64,000 bases of DNA from contig NZ_CP030287.1 of the NCBI RefSeq assembly GCF_003287935.1, positions 7,448,869 to 7,512,868 on the forward strand, read 5' to 3'. The notes under the pieces were generated by a model. It searched no databases, was not told where the DNA came from, and worked only from the letters and a program-made list of their open reading frames with translations. Both the position numbers and the translations under genes were made by a program. Of this stretch, positions 26,675 to 35,066 are shown in pieces. This DNA is from Streptomyces sp. ICC1 (lineage in GTDB: Bacteria > Actinomycetota > Actinomycetes > Streptomycetales > Streptomycetaceae). Every line of letters begins with the position of its first letter. Within the stretch, counting starts at the first letter, position 1.

Positions 26675-27477
26675 GCCCCTCGATCCCCGGCCCGCGCCGC
26701 ACGCCCGCCCGCGGCAGGCGTGCCTTCGCCACGACCTGGTGGGGCCAGGCATGGGTGACGGCCCTGGAGGACTCCACCCTGGACTCGGGACGCCTGTCCC
26801 GCGGACGCACCTACGCCCGCCAGGGCATGGTAGGCCCGACCGCGATCGCCCCCGGCCAGGTCAAAGCAGCCGTCAGGGGCAGCAGGCCCCGCCCCTACCG
26901 CTCCGCCGTCCACCTGCCCGTCCTCACCGACGCCCAGTGGGACACCCTCCTCGACACCATCTCAGCCCGGGCCGGGCATCTCGCCGCACTCCTCGACGGC
27001 GATATGCCCGCCGAACTCGTCGACGACGCCCGCCACGCTGGCATCCCCCTGCTCCCGCAGCCCACCGAACTCGACCCCGAATGCTCCTGCCCCGACTGGG
27101 GCTACCCCTGCAAACACGCCGCCGCGCTCTGCTACGCCATCGCCTCCACCATCGACGCCGACCCCTTCGTGGTGTTCGCGCTGCGCGGCCGCGGACGGGA
27201 GGAGGTCCTCGCCCAGCTGCGCGCCCGCCGTGCGGCCGCCCAAGCGGCCTCCACCCCACCGGCCCCAGCCGGCCTCCCGGCCGTCGGCGCCTATGCGGCC
27301 TGGGCTGCCCTGGCCGAACACACTCCACCCCTTCCGGAGCTCCCCGAACCGGCCCTTGTGTATAAGGCACAGTCCCCGAGCTGCGCCCGGACCCGCCCGG
27401 GGCCCCGGGGCTCCGCACCCGACCCCCGCGCCTCAATCGCCGGCGGGGCTGGATCTTCCAGCCCCGCCGGCGATTGA
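26671..27477 (+). CDS. SWIM zinc-finger protein, C-terminus replaced by repeat
   Basis: The 268-residue product contains ATTWWGQAWVTALE and SGRLSRGRTYARQG, typical N-terminal motifs of SWIM proteins found beside SNF2 helicases, then the CxCxnCxH finger (Cys138, Cys140, Cys147, His149 in CSCPDWGYPCKH). SWIM domains bind DNA or protein partners. Relatives are usually longer. From about residue 230 (27360) the frame runs into a common streptomycete intergenic repeat and ends at a TGA inside its hairpin, so the C-terminus looks lost. The ATG overlaps the helicase stop. Confidence 0.8.
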   Translation: MSPSIPGPRRTPARGRRAFATTWWGQAWVTALEDSTLDSGRLSRGRTYARQGMVGPTAIAPGQVKAAVRGSRPRPYRSAVHLPVLTDAQWDTLLDTISARAGHLAALLDGDMPAELVDDARHAGIPLLPQPTELDPECSCPDWGYPCKHAAALCYAIASTIDADPFVVFALRGRGREEVLAQLRARRAAAQAASTPPAPAGLPAVGAYAAWAALAEHTPPLPELPEPALVYKAQSPSCARTRPGPRGSAPDPRASIAGGAGSSSPAGD

Positions 27478-27479
27478 GG
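27431..27479. terminator. Strong bidirectional hairpin repeat
   Basis: CCTCAATCGCCGGCGGGGCT and its complement form a perfect 22-bp stem with a five-base loop. The same hairpin with its upstream CCCCGAGCTGCGCCCGG leader is, from memory, a widespread streptomycete intergenic repeat. It lies between convergent genes (SWIM gene and amidase) and would terminate both. Confidence 0.8.
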
Positions 27480-27532
27480 CGGTCTGTTCAGCCGCGGGGG
27501 CGGGGCGGCTCGGGGTGGTGCAGCCGGACAGG

Positions 27533-28951
27533 CTACGGGCGGCCCTGGAGTTTGGCCGAGCTCGTGCGGGTCGGGGGGAGTGCGCCGTAGAGGAGGCGGC
27601 CCGGGCATTCCGTGGCGAAGCCGTCGCGGTGGCCCGAGATGACGTTCAGGCGGACGTTGCTGCCCTTCGCGTAGAGGTTGCCGCCGCCCGAGCGGAGCGT
27701 GGTCTTCGCGCGGGGGTCCGCCCCGAAGAGGCCCAGCTTCCAGGCCGTGAGGCGGGCCACCGCGTCGACCGCCGGCTTCGGCGGGGCCGTCGAGGAGAAG
27801 GTGCCGATCACCGCCACTCCCATGCTGTCCGTGTTGAAGCCCATGGTGTGCGCGCCGAGCACCGGCTTGGCGACACCGCCCGCCCGGCCCTCGTACACCG
27901 TGCCGCACTTGTCGACGGCGAAGTTGTAGCCGATGTCCCGCCAGCCGCTGCTGACCACGTGGTAGCGGTACAGGCTGCGCAGCACCGCCGGGGCGTCCTT
28001 GCAGGCGTAGTTGTTGCCGGAGGCGGTGTGGTGGACGAAGGCCGCCTTGACCGTGTTCGTGTAGACGAACGCCTTCTCGCGCAGGCTCTCGTCGGCGCCC
28101 CAGCCCTTGCGGGTGACGATCCGCGGGCGCGGGCCGATGTACGGGCTGGCGGCGGCGAGGGTGTCGTCGGCGAGGATCGCGTCGGCGGTGGAGTCGGCCT
28201 TGTCGAGCGGGGCGATCTCGTTGGCTCCCAGGGGTGCCATCGGGACGTTGGCGGAGGAGGACTCCGTCATCTCCATCGTCATGCCGGGCAGCAGGGCCGC
28301 CTCGCCCTTGTCGTCGGCCGGCTCGGACGTGCCGTTCTTGCCGTCCGCCGCGGCCTGGCCGGAGTCGCCGGGGTCGACGAGTTCGATCCGCAGGCCCTTG
28401 GGGAGTCGGCCGCCGCCCGTGCGGCCGCCCTTGTCGCCCTGGTCCGCCTGGTCGGCCTGGACGCGGACCTCGACGCCGTCGGACTCGCCGACCCACAGCG
28501 GGGCGGTGCTGCCGCGGACGCGGCCGGAGCCGCGTTCGCTCGTGCCGGGGTCGGCGGCGTGTTCGCCGTTGTGGGTTTCGACGTCCTGCCAGTCGGACCA
28601 GGTCGCCGTGGACGCGGAGCGGGTGCGGACCTGGACCCGGCCCTGGAGCTGGGCGCCGGCGTCGTCCCAGACGACGCCGACGAGCGAGAACGTCTCGACC
28701 TCGCGCGCGGCCAGGCCCCGGGCCTCGGGAAGCCGGGGCGAGGCACTCATGCCGGGGACGCCCGGGGAGCGGTCCGCCGCGGGTCCCACGGGGACCAGCG
28801 GCAGCGACTGGGTGGACCCGGCGGGGGTCACGGGGGCGGCCTCCGCCGTGAGCACGGACGGAGTGGCCAGGGCCGTAGTGGGGAGCGCGAGCGGCAGGGC
28901 CAGTGCGGCAGCCGTCGCGACGCCGATCGAGGAAGCAAGGAATGCACGCAT
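27533..28951 (-). CDS. Secreted peptidoglycan recognition protein/amidase
   Basis: The 472-residue exported protein starts with the signal peptide RAFLASSIGVATAAALAL ending near ALATPS. The C-terminal ~200 residues are an Amidase_2/PGRP domain: GWGADESLREK, AAFVHHTASGNNY (zinc His), VLGAHTMGFNTDSMGVAVIG and VISGHRDGFATECPG (zinc His and Cys). It would cleave the N-acetylmuramoyl-L-alanine bond or bind peptidoglycan. The region between is a variable beta-rich segment with DWQDVE. The ATG at 28951 is chosen from the signal peptide; its ribosome-binding site is poor. Confidence 0.88.
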   Translation of the reverse strand: MRAFLASSIGVATAAALALPLALPTTALATPSVLTAEAAPVTPAGSTQSLPLVPVGPAADRSPGVPGMSASPRLPEARGLAAREVETFSLVGVVWDDAGAQLQGRVQVRTRSASTATWSDWQDVETHNGEHAADPGTSERGSGRVRGSTAPLWVGESDGVEVRVQADQADQGDKGGRTGGGRLPKGLRIELVDPGDSGQAAADGKNGTSEPADDKGEAALLPGMTMEMTESSSANVPMAPLGANEIAPLDKADSTADAILADDTLAAASPYIGPRPRIVTRKGWGADESLREKAFVYTNTVKAAFVHHTASGNNYACKDAPAVLRSLYRYHVVSSGWRDIGYNFAVDKCGTVYEGRAGGVAKPVLGAHTMGFNTDSMGVAVIGTFSSTAPPKPAVDAVARLTAWKLGLFGADPRAKTTLRSGGGNLYAKGSNVRLNVISGHRDGFATECPGRLLYGALPPTRTSSAKLQGRP

Positions 28952-29090
28952 GGAAAGGATGCTGGGGAATCCCGGAACCCGGCGCCATCCGAGAACTGAC
29001 GTGCCGTCCGGTCCGGGGCCGATACCCCTCCCCCGTACGGGGGACCGCGCTGCCGCCGTACGGACGAGGGGCCCGCGTAGGCTCGGGTCC

Positions 29091-29840
29091 GTGAACGCCA
29101 CTGACCGCACCCCTGCCGACCTGCTGCGATCCGCGCTCGCCGGCGATCCCGGCCGCCCGCTCGTCACCTTCTACGACGACGCCACGGGCGAGCGCGTCGA
29201 ATTGTCCGTCGCCACCTTCGCCAATTGGGTGGCCAAGACCGCCAATCTGCTCCAGGGCGACCTGGGCGCCGAGCCCGGCGACCGGCTCGCGCTGCTGCTC
29301 CCCGCGCACTGGCAGAGCGCCGTGTGGCTGCTGGCCTGCGCCTCGGTCGGAGTCGTCGCCGAGGTGGGCGGGGACCCGGCCGGCGCCGACCTGGTGGTGA
29401 GCGGGCCCGACACCCTGGAGGAGGCCGCGGCGTGCTCCGGCGAGCGGGTCGCGCTCGCGCTGCGGCCGCTGGGCGGGCGCTTCCCGCAGCCGCCGGCCGG
29501 GTTCGCGGACTACGCCGTGGAGGTCCCGGGGCAGGGCGACCGGTTCGCGCCCTTCCAGCCCGTGGACGCGGACGGCCCGGGCCTGGCGGTCGGCGGCGAG
29601 GAGCTGTCGTACGCCGGGGTCGTGGAGCGGGCCCGCGAGGACGCGGTGAAGCGCGGTCTCGGCGAGGGCTCCCGCACGCTGTCCCGGCTCGGCTACGACG
29701 GCTGGGAGGGGCTCTCGGCCGGGCTGTACGCGGCCCTGGCGACCGGCGGCTCCGTGGTGCTGTGCCGCAATGCGGAGGGCCTCTCGGAGCAGGCGCTGGC
29801 GCAGCGGATCGAGAGCGAGCGCGTCACCCACACCGCCTGA
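29091..29840 (+). CDS. TIGR03089 family protein (truncated AMP-ligase-like)
   Basis: The 249-residue protein resembles only the first part of acyl-adenylate-forming enzymes: PLVTFYDDATGERVELSVAT, NWVAKTANLL and GDRLALLLPAHWQSAVWLLA. It lacks the later AMP-binding and hinge motifs, which is normal for the actinobacterial TIGR03089 family. Function is unknown. The GTG at 29091 lies 140 bases from the divergent amidase start, and the gene typically sits beside LCP and mannose-activation genes, as here. Confidence 0.85.
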   Translation: MNATDRTPADLLRSALAGDPGRPLVTFYDDATGERVELSVATFANWVAKTANLLQGDLGAEPGDRLALLLPAHWQSAVWLLACASVGVVAEVGGDPAGADLVVSGPDTLEEAAACSGERVALALRPLGGRFPQPPAGFADYAVEVPGQGDRFAPFQPVDADGPGLAVGGEELSYAGVVERAREDAVKRGLGEGSRTLSRLGYDGWEGLSAGLYAALATGGSVVLCRNAEGLSEQALAQRIESERVTHTA

Positions 29841-30006
29841 CTCCGCCGTCACCCACACCGCCCCATGCCGGATATAGGCTATTTGTCACCCACATGGCCC
29901 TATACAGAGTCGTGCCCCCGGGCCGTCGGGGGCACCCGGGGGCAGGATCGGCAGAGGCCGTACTCACCCGTACGGCCGCCGGTACGGGTGAGGGGACGGA
30001 ACACGA

Positions 30007-31230
30007 GTGAGGGACAGCGCGGGCATACCGGGCGGCACCGAAGCGGCCGGAGGCACCCAGAAGCCTCCGAAGGGCCGTCGGCGCCGCCTGCTGCGCTGGA
30101 TCGGCCTCGGGCTGGTCCTGCTGGTCCTCGCGGGAGCGGGGGCCGGCTGGTGGGTCTACTCCAAGCTCGAGGGGAACATCAGCGAGGACACCTCGGCCGC
30201 CGCCGAGCTGCGGCGCTACGACAAGGAGCGCCCGGTCCACCTGGCGGGCGGGGCGCAGAACATCCTGCTGATCGGCTCGGACTCCCGCTCCGGCGCGGGC
30301 AACGCCCGCTACGGGCAGGACGAGGGCACGCAGCGCTCGGACACCACGATCCTGCTGCACCTGCCGGCGGACCTCAAGAGTGCGACGGCGGTGTCGATAC
30401 CCCGGGACCTGATGGCGGAGATACCCGCCTGCCTGCAGCAGGACGGCAGCCGCACCAGGGAGCAGTTCGCCCAGTTCAACTGGGCGTTCGCATGGGGCGG
30501 GGCCGCCTGCACGATCCGTACGGTCGAGGCGCTGACCGGGATCCGGGTGGACCACCACATGGTGGTGGACTTCAGCGGCTTCACGAAGATGGTGGACGCC
30601 ATCGGCGGGGTGGAGGTCTGCCTCAGGCGGCCGGTGGACGACGCGGAGGCCAAGCTGAAGCTGCCGGCCGGCCGGCAGACGCTCCAGGGCGAGCAGGCGC
30701 TGGGCTTCGTACGGGCCCGCCACAGCCTGGGCAACGGCAGCGACACCGAGCGGATGGAGCGCCAGCAGGCCTTCCTCGGGTCGCTCGTGAAGAAGGTGCA
30801 GAGCAACGGGGTGCTGCTCAATCCGGGGCGGCTGTATCCGCTGCTGGACGCGGCGACCTCCTCGGTGACCACGGACCCGGGGCTGGCCTCCCTGCGGGGG
30901 CTGTACGAGCTCGCGCGGAGCGTGCGCGACATCCCGACCGACCAGGTCAAATTCCTCACGGTGCCGCGCCGGCCGTACGCCGCCAACCGGAACCGGGACG
31001 AGCTGCGGCAGCCGGACGCGGACCAGCTGTTCCGGCGGCTGCGGGCGGACGAGCCGCTGACGATAGCGCCGCCCGCACCGACGCCCGAGCCCACCCCGCA
31101 GAGCGAGCAGGCGGCGCCGGGCGCCGCCGACGACGGAGCGGACGGCGCGCGGCCCCGGGGAACCGCGGACGGCCCCACACCCGTCCCCACCTTTACGGGC
31201 ACCACGGCGGGCGTGGCCGACTGCCGGTAA
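30007..31230 (+). CDS. LCP family cell-wall glycopolymer ligase 1
   Basis: The 407-residue LytR-CpsA-Psr protein has a short cytoplasmic tail, a membrane helix (WIGLGLVLLVLAGAGAGWWV) and an extracellular LCP domain with NILLIGSDSRSGAG, TAVSIPRDL, VVDFSGFTKMVDAIGGVEVC and LGFVRARHSLGNG. The Arg and Asp residues bind the polyprenyl-pyrophosphate substrate. LCP enzymes attach teichoic acids or other glycopolymers to peptidoglycan. It lacks the LytR_C domain of its two downstream paralogues, ending instead in a Pro/Ala-rich tail. Start is the GTG at 30007. Confidence 0.93.
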   Translation: MRDSAGIPGGTEAAGGTQKPPKGRRRRLLRWIGLGLVLLVLAGAGAGWWVYSKLEGNISEDTSAAAELRRYDKERPVHLAGGAQNILLIGSDSRSGAGNARYGQDEGTQRSDTTILLHLPADLKSATAVSIPRDLMAEIPACLQQDGSRTREQFAQFNWAFAWGGAACTIRTVEALTGIRVDHHMVVDFSGFTKMVDAIGGVEVCLRRPVDDAEAKLKLPAGRQTLQGEQALGFVRARHSLGNGSDTERMERQQAFLGSLVKKVQSNGVLLNPGRLYPLLDAATSSVTTDPGLASLRGLYELARSVRDIPTDQVKFLTVPRRPYAANRNRDELRQPDADQLFRRLRADEPLTIAPPAPTPEPTPQSEQAAPGAADDGADGARPRGTADGPTPVPTFTGTTAGVADCR

Positions 31231-31452
31231 AGCAATCCCAAAAGCCGGTGACCGACCCGAGCTTGTTGAGGCGATTGCCCCGTTGTAAGGGCGTGGAATT
31301 CATCACCAGCATGGTTTGCGACGAAGCTGTCCGGATAAGGTGAGCGATCCGGCGCCCGGCCAGCACAGAGGCCGCGCGCCAGCAGCCGGATCGTTGACCG
31401 TGCGCCCGGGGGAGGCGCGTCGCGAAGCACCGACGGAGGATTCGAGCAAACC

Positions 31453-33189
31453 GTGGATGCGCAAAGCCGTGGACGGGCCGAGGAAATCGACCCCGCAGAC
31501 CAGTGGGTGCTCAACCCCCGCACCGGCAACTACGAACTGCGACTGGATCATTCCGTTGCGCAAGCACCGGCGCAGCGTGCCGCGCCCCGTGCCGTGCCGC
31601 GCAGGGCTCCGGCCGCTCCGGGATCTCCCGCCGCTCCGGCCCCGGCCGTTCCCGGCCCGCGCCGCGGCGAGGGGCCTCCCGGCGGCCGCCGGGGCGGGCG
31701 CTCGCGCAAGGGCGGCGGCGGACGCCGCAAGAAGATCCTGGTCGTGACCGGTGGAACCCTGGCGTTCCTGCTGGTCGGCGGCTCGGTGGCGGCGTACCTC
31801 TACTACGACCACCTGAACGGCAACCTCACGGTCACCGATGTCGGCGACGCCGGTACGAGCGGCGGCTTCAAGAAGGACCAGGCGATCAACATCCTGGTCA
31901 TCGGCACCGACAAGCGCAGCGGCGCCGGCAACGAGGGGTACGGGGACGCGGGCAGCGTCGGCCACGCCGACACCACGATCCTCTTCCACGTCTCGAAGGA
32001 CCGCTCCAACGCCACGGCGCTGTCCATCCCGCGCGACCTGATCACCAACGTGCCGGCCTGCCCGACCAAGCAGCCGGACGGTTCGACGAAGAACATCGCC
32101 GGCGAGCGCGGGGCCCGCTTCAACACCAGCCTCGGACAGGCGGGCCGCGACCCGGGCTGCACGATGCGCACGGTCAAGGAGCTCACCGGGGTCCAGGTCG
32201 ACCACTTCATGATGGCCGACTTCAACGCGGTGAAGAACCTGAGCACGGCGGTCGGCGGCGTGCCGGTCTGCGTGGAGAAGGCCGTCGACGACAAGGACTC
32301 CAAGCTCAAGCTGTCGGCGGGCCAGCACCGGCTGGAGGGCGAGCAGGCGCTGGCCTTCGTCCGGACCCGGCACGCCTTCGGGCAGCGCAGCGACCTCGAC
32401 CGCATCAAGACCCAGCAGCAGTTCCTGAGTTCGATGATGCGCGAGATGAAGTCGAAGCAGACGCTGACCAGTCCGCAGAAGTTCTTCTCCCTCGCCGAGG
32501 CGGCCACCAAGTCGCTGGGCGTGGACTCCGGCATAGGGTCGATCGACAAACTCACCGAGCTCGCGGGCGAGTTGAAGGACATCGACCTCAAGAACATCAC
32601 CTTCACCACGCTTCCGGTGCTCGACAATCCGGCGGAGCCGGCCAACGAGAAGGCCACCGTGGTGGTCAACCAGACGCAGGCCGAGCCACTGCTGCAGATG
32701 ATCCGGGGGGACGTCTCCCTCACGGAGGTCGAGCAGAAGGAGCAGGCCGCGAAGGACGCGGCCGACGCCGATGCGAAGGCCAAGCTGGACGCGCTGACGC
32801 AGGGCAACCGCGCGGCGGCCAAGGACGTCCGGGTGGACGTCTACAACGGCGGCGGCCCGGCGGGTTCGGCGTCCGGCACCCTGAACTGGCTGCAGAACAC
32901 CAAGGGCGTGGGGAAGTCCAGCAACCTGGGCAACGCGCCCGCCAAGGTGGAGACCACGCAGCTGGAGTACGCGCCCAACCAGGCCGACCAGGCGCGGGCG
33001 CTGATGGACATGATGGGGCTGCCGGCGACGGCGCTGAAGATGGGGACGGCCGACGCCGCGCCGAAGACGCCGATGAAGCTGACGCTCGGCGCGGACTTCA
33101 AGGGGGCGGGGGTGTCGCTGACGGCCCCGCAGAAGACGCCCGAGGGCGTGCAGCGGGTCGAGGCGGACAAGGAAGTCTGCGCCAAGTGA
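31453..33189 (+). CDS. LCP family ligase 2 with LytR_C domain
   Basis: A 578-residue LCP protein: about 90 basic, Pro/Arg-rich cytoplasmic residues, one membrane helix (LVVTGGTLAFLLVGGSVAAY), the LCP domain (NILVIGTDKRSGAGNEG, ALSIPRDLIT, MADFNAVKNLSTAVGGVPVC, LAFVRTRHAFG) and a C-terminal LytR_C domain from about residue 455 (DVRVDVYNGGG onward). GGAGG lies about 12 bases before the GTG at 31453. Middle gene of three tandem LCP paralogues. Confidence 0.93.
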   Translation: MDAQSRGRAEEIDPADQWVLNPRTGNYELRLDHSVAQAPAQRAAPRAVPRRAPAAPGSPAAPAPAVPGPRRGEGPPGGRRGGRSRKGGGGRRKKILVVTGGTLAFLLVGGSVAAYLYYDHLNGNLTVTDVGDAGTSGGFKKDQAINILVIGTDKRSGAGNEGYGDAGSVGHADTTILFHVSKDRSNATALSIPRDLITNVPACPTKQPDGSTKNIAGERGARFNTSLGQAGRDPGCTMRTVKELTGVQVDHFMMADFNAVKNLSTAVGGVPVCVEKAVDDKDSKLKLSAGQHRLEGEQALAFVRTRHAFGQRSDLDRIKTQQQFLSSMMREMKSKQTLTSPQKFFSLAEAATKSLGVDSGIGSIDKLTELAGELKDIDLKNITFTTLPVLDNPAEPANEKATVVVNQTQAEPLLQMIRGDVSLTEVEQKEQAAKDAADADAKAKLDALTQGNRAAAKDVRVDVYNGGGPAGSASGTLNWLQNTKGVGKSSNLGNAPAKVETTQLEYAPNQADQARALMDMMGLPATALKMGTADAAPKTPMKLTLGADFKGAGVSLTAPQKTPEGVQRVEADKEVCAK

Positions 33190-33292
33190 CGCGCGGGGCC
33201 GCCGACCAGGCGCCCACGGTCGCGCGATGGCGTCACGGATCGCGCCCGACCGGCACCATGGGGGACACGAAGTGATCTTGAGGGGGGTACGT

Positions 33293-34966
33293 GTGAGGCA
33301 CAGCAGCGTGCAAGGGGAGGGAACGCCGGTCCGGTCCGGCGAGGCGATACCCGGCGACCGCCAGGGCGCGGGAGCCGTCGTGCCCCCGCAGCGGTCGGGC
33401 GGCCGCCGGCGCCGCCGCGGCGGTACGAGGCGGCCGGTACGGAGCAGGCGGCGGCGCGTACTGCGCTGGGCCGCCCTCATAGTGGCGCTGCTCATACTCG
33501 GGACGGCGGCGGCCGGCTACCTCTACTACCGCCACCTCAACGCCAACATCCGCAGCGGCCAGCGCCTGAGCGGCGACACCGGGGTGGCCAAGACCGAGGC
33601 CGACTCCGCCGGCCGACGGCCCATCAACATCCTGATGCTCGGCTCCGACGTCCGCGACGAGGCGAACGCCAAACTCGGCGGGGGCTGGGACAACATAGGC
33701 GACCCCGCGCGGGCCGACGTGCAGATGCTGATCCACATATCCGCCGACCGGAAGAACGCCTCGGTCACCTCCGTGCCGCGCGACACCATCGTGGACATCC
33801 CGGAGTGCACCGATCCCGAGACGGGCAAGAAGTACAAAGCCACCAAGACGATGATCAACGAGAGCCTCGCGAACGGGGGGCCCGGCTGCACCCTGGCCAC
33901 CTGGGAGAAGCTGACCAACGTCTACATCGACCACTGGATGATGATCGACTTCGCCGGTGTCGTGAGCATGGCCGACGCGATCGGCGGCGTCGACGTCTGC
34001 GTCAACCAGAACGTCTTCGACCAGTCGAAGCCAGGGTCGGGGACGGGCGGTTCCGGCCTCAAGCTGAAGGCGGGCACCACCCGGGTCCAGGGCGAGCAGG
34101 CGCTCCAGTGGCTGCGCACCCGGCACGCCTTCGGCAGCGACATGGGCCGGGCCAAGGCGCAGCACATGTACATGAACTCGATGATGCGCGGGCTCAAGGG
34201 CCAGAACGCCTTCACCGACATCCCCCGCCTCACGGGCCTGGCGGAGGCGGCGACGAAGGCGCTGAAGGTGTCGGAGGAGATCGGGTCGGTCAAGAAGCTC
34301 CTCGACCTCGGCCTCGCGCTCAAGGACGTACCGATCAACCGCATCACGATGGCCACGATCCCAGTGCTGGAAGCCCCCGGGGACAAGGACCGGCTGGTCG
34401 TGAACCCCAAGGACTCCGAGAAGATGTGGACGATGCTCCGCAAGGACGTCGCCATGGACTCCAACGGCGATCCGGCCGCCCCGGCCGAGAGCGGCCAGCC
34501 CGCCACGGGCGGTTCCCCCTCGGCGCCGGTCCCCGAGCCCTCCAAGGCCCCGGCCGCCGACCCGGCGAAGATCGCCGTACAGGTGGTCAACGGCACGGGC
34601 GCCGGGACGGCTCCGGTGCCCAAGCGGGCCACGGCCATCACGGGCCAGCTGGTCTCCAAGGGGTTCGCGCTGGCCAAGGCGGACAGCACGCTCACCCCGG
34701 AGAAGAGCACGGTCGTCCGCTACGCCACGGACGCCCAGGCGGCCGACGCGCAGAGCGTGGCGGCGGCCCTCGGGATTCCGGCCGGCTCGGTGCAGAAGGC
34801 CGCCGGCGCCGCCAAGATCACCCTCGTGGTCGGCGCGGACTGGCGCGAGGGCAACGCCTACCCGCAGCAGGCGGCGCCCGAAGCGGGCGCGGTCCCGGAG
34901 TCGGCCGACGTCCTCAACGGCACGGACACCGGCTGCATGGACATCTACTCGGTCTACCGCTGGTGA
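33293..34966 (+). CDS. LCP family ligase 3 with LytR_C domain
   Basis: This 557-residue paralogue has an Arg-rich N-terminus, one membrane helix (ALIVALLILGTAAAGYLYY), an LCP domain (NILMLGSDVRDEAN, TSVPRDTIVDIPEC, MIDFAGVVSMADAIGGVDVC, LQWLRTRHAFGSD) and a LytR_C domain beginning near KIAVQVVNGTGAG. The GTG at 33293 follows TTGAGGGGGG. It ends before a strong bidirectional terminator. Having three LCP genes in series suggests different glycopolymer substrates or growth stages. Confidence 0.92.
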   Translation: MRHSSVQGEGTPVRSGEAIPGDRQGAGAVVPPQRSGGRRRRRGGTRRPVRSRRRRVLRWAALIVALLILGTAAAGYLYYRHLNANIRSGQRLSGDTGVAKTEADSAGRRPINILMLGSDVRDEANAKLGGGWDNIGDPARADVQMLIHISADRKNASVTSVPRDTIVDIPECTDPETGKKYKATKTMINESLANGGPGCTLATWEKLTNVYIDHWMMIDFAGVVSMADAIGGVDVCVNQNVFDQSKPGSGTGGSGLKLKAGTTRVQGEQALQWLRTRHAFGSDMGRAKAQHMYMNSMMRGLKGQNAFTDIPRLTGLAEAATKALKVSEEIGSVKKLLDLGLALKDVPINRITMATIPVLEAPGDKDRLVVNPKDSEKMWTMLRKDVAMDSNGDPAAPAESGQPATGGSPSAPVPEPSKAPAADPAKIAVQVVNGTGAGTAPVPKRATAITGQLVSKGFALAKADSTLTPEKSTVVRYATDAQAADAQSVAAALGIPAGSVQKAAGAAKITLVVGADWREGNAYPQQAAPEAGAVPESADVLNGTDTGCMDIYSVYRW

Positions 34967-34996
34967 TCTGAGACCGACGGCGCGGTGCACGTCATG

Positions 34997-35040
34997 CGAA
35001 AGGGGTGACCCGGTCCGCCCGGACCGGGTCACCCCTTTCG
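34997..35040. terminator. Bidirectional hairpin terminator
   Basis: CGAAAGGGGTGACCCGGTCC and its perfect complement form a 20-bp stem with a four-base loop between the convergent LCP3 and glycosyltransferase genes. The AAA/TTT at the stem base gives a short U-tract in each direction. Confidence 0.9.
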
Positions 35041-35066
35041 CGTACGCGGGGCCGCGCGCCCGGAGC

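Noticed and set aside
29883..29906. Promoter-like TTGTCA and TATACA before the first LCP gene
   Set aside because: The spacing of 12 bases is too short for a vegetative promoter.
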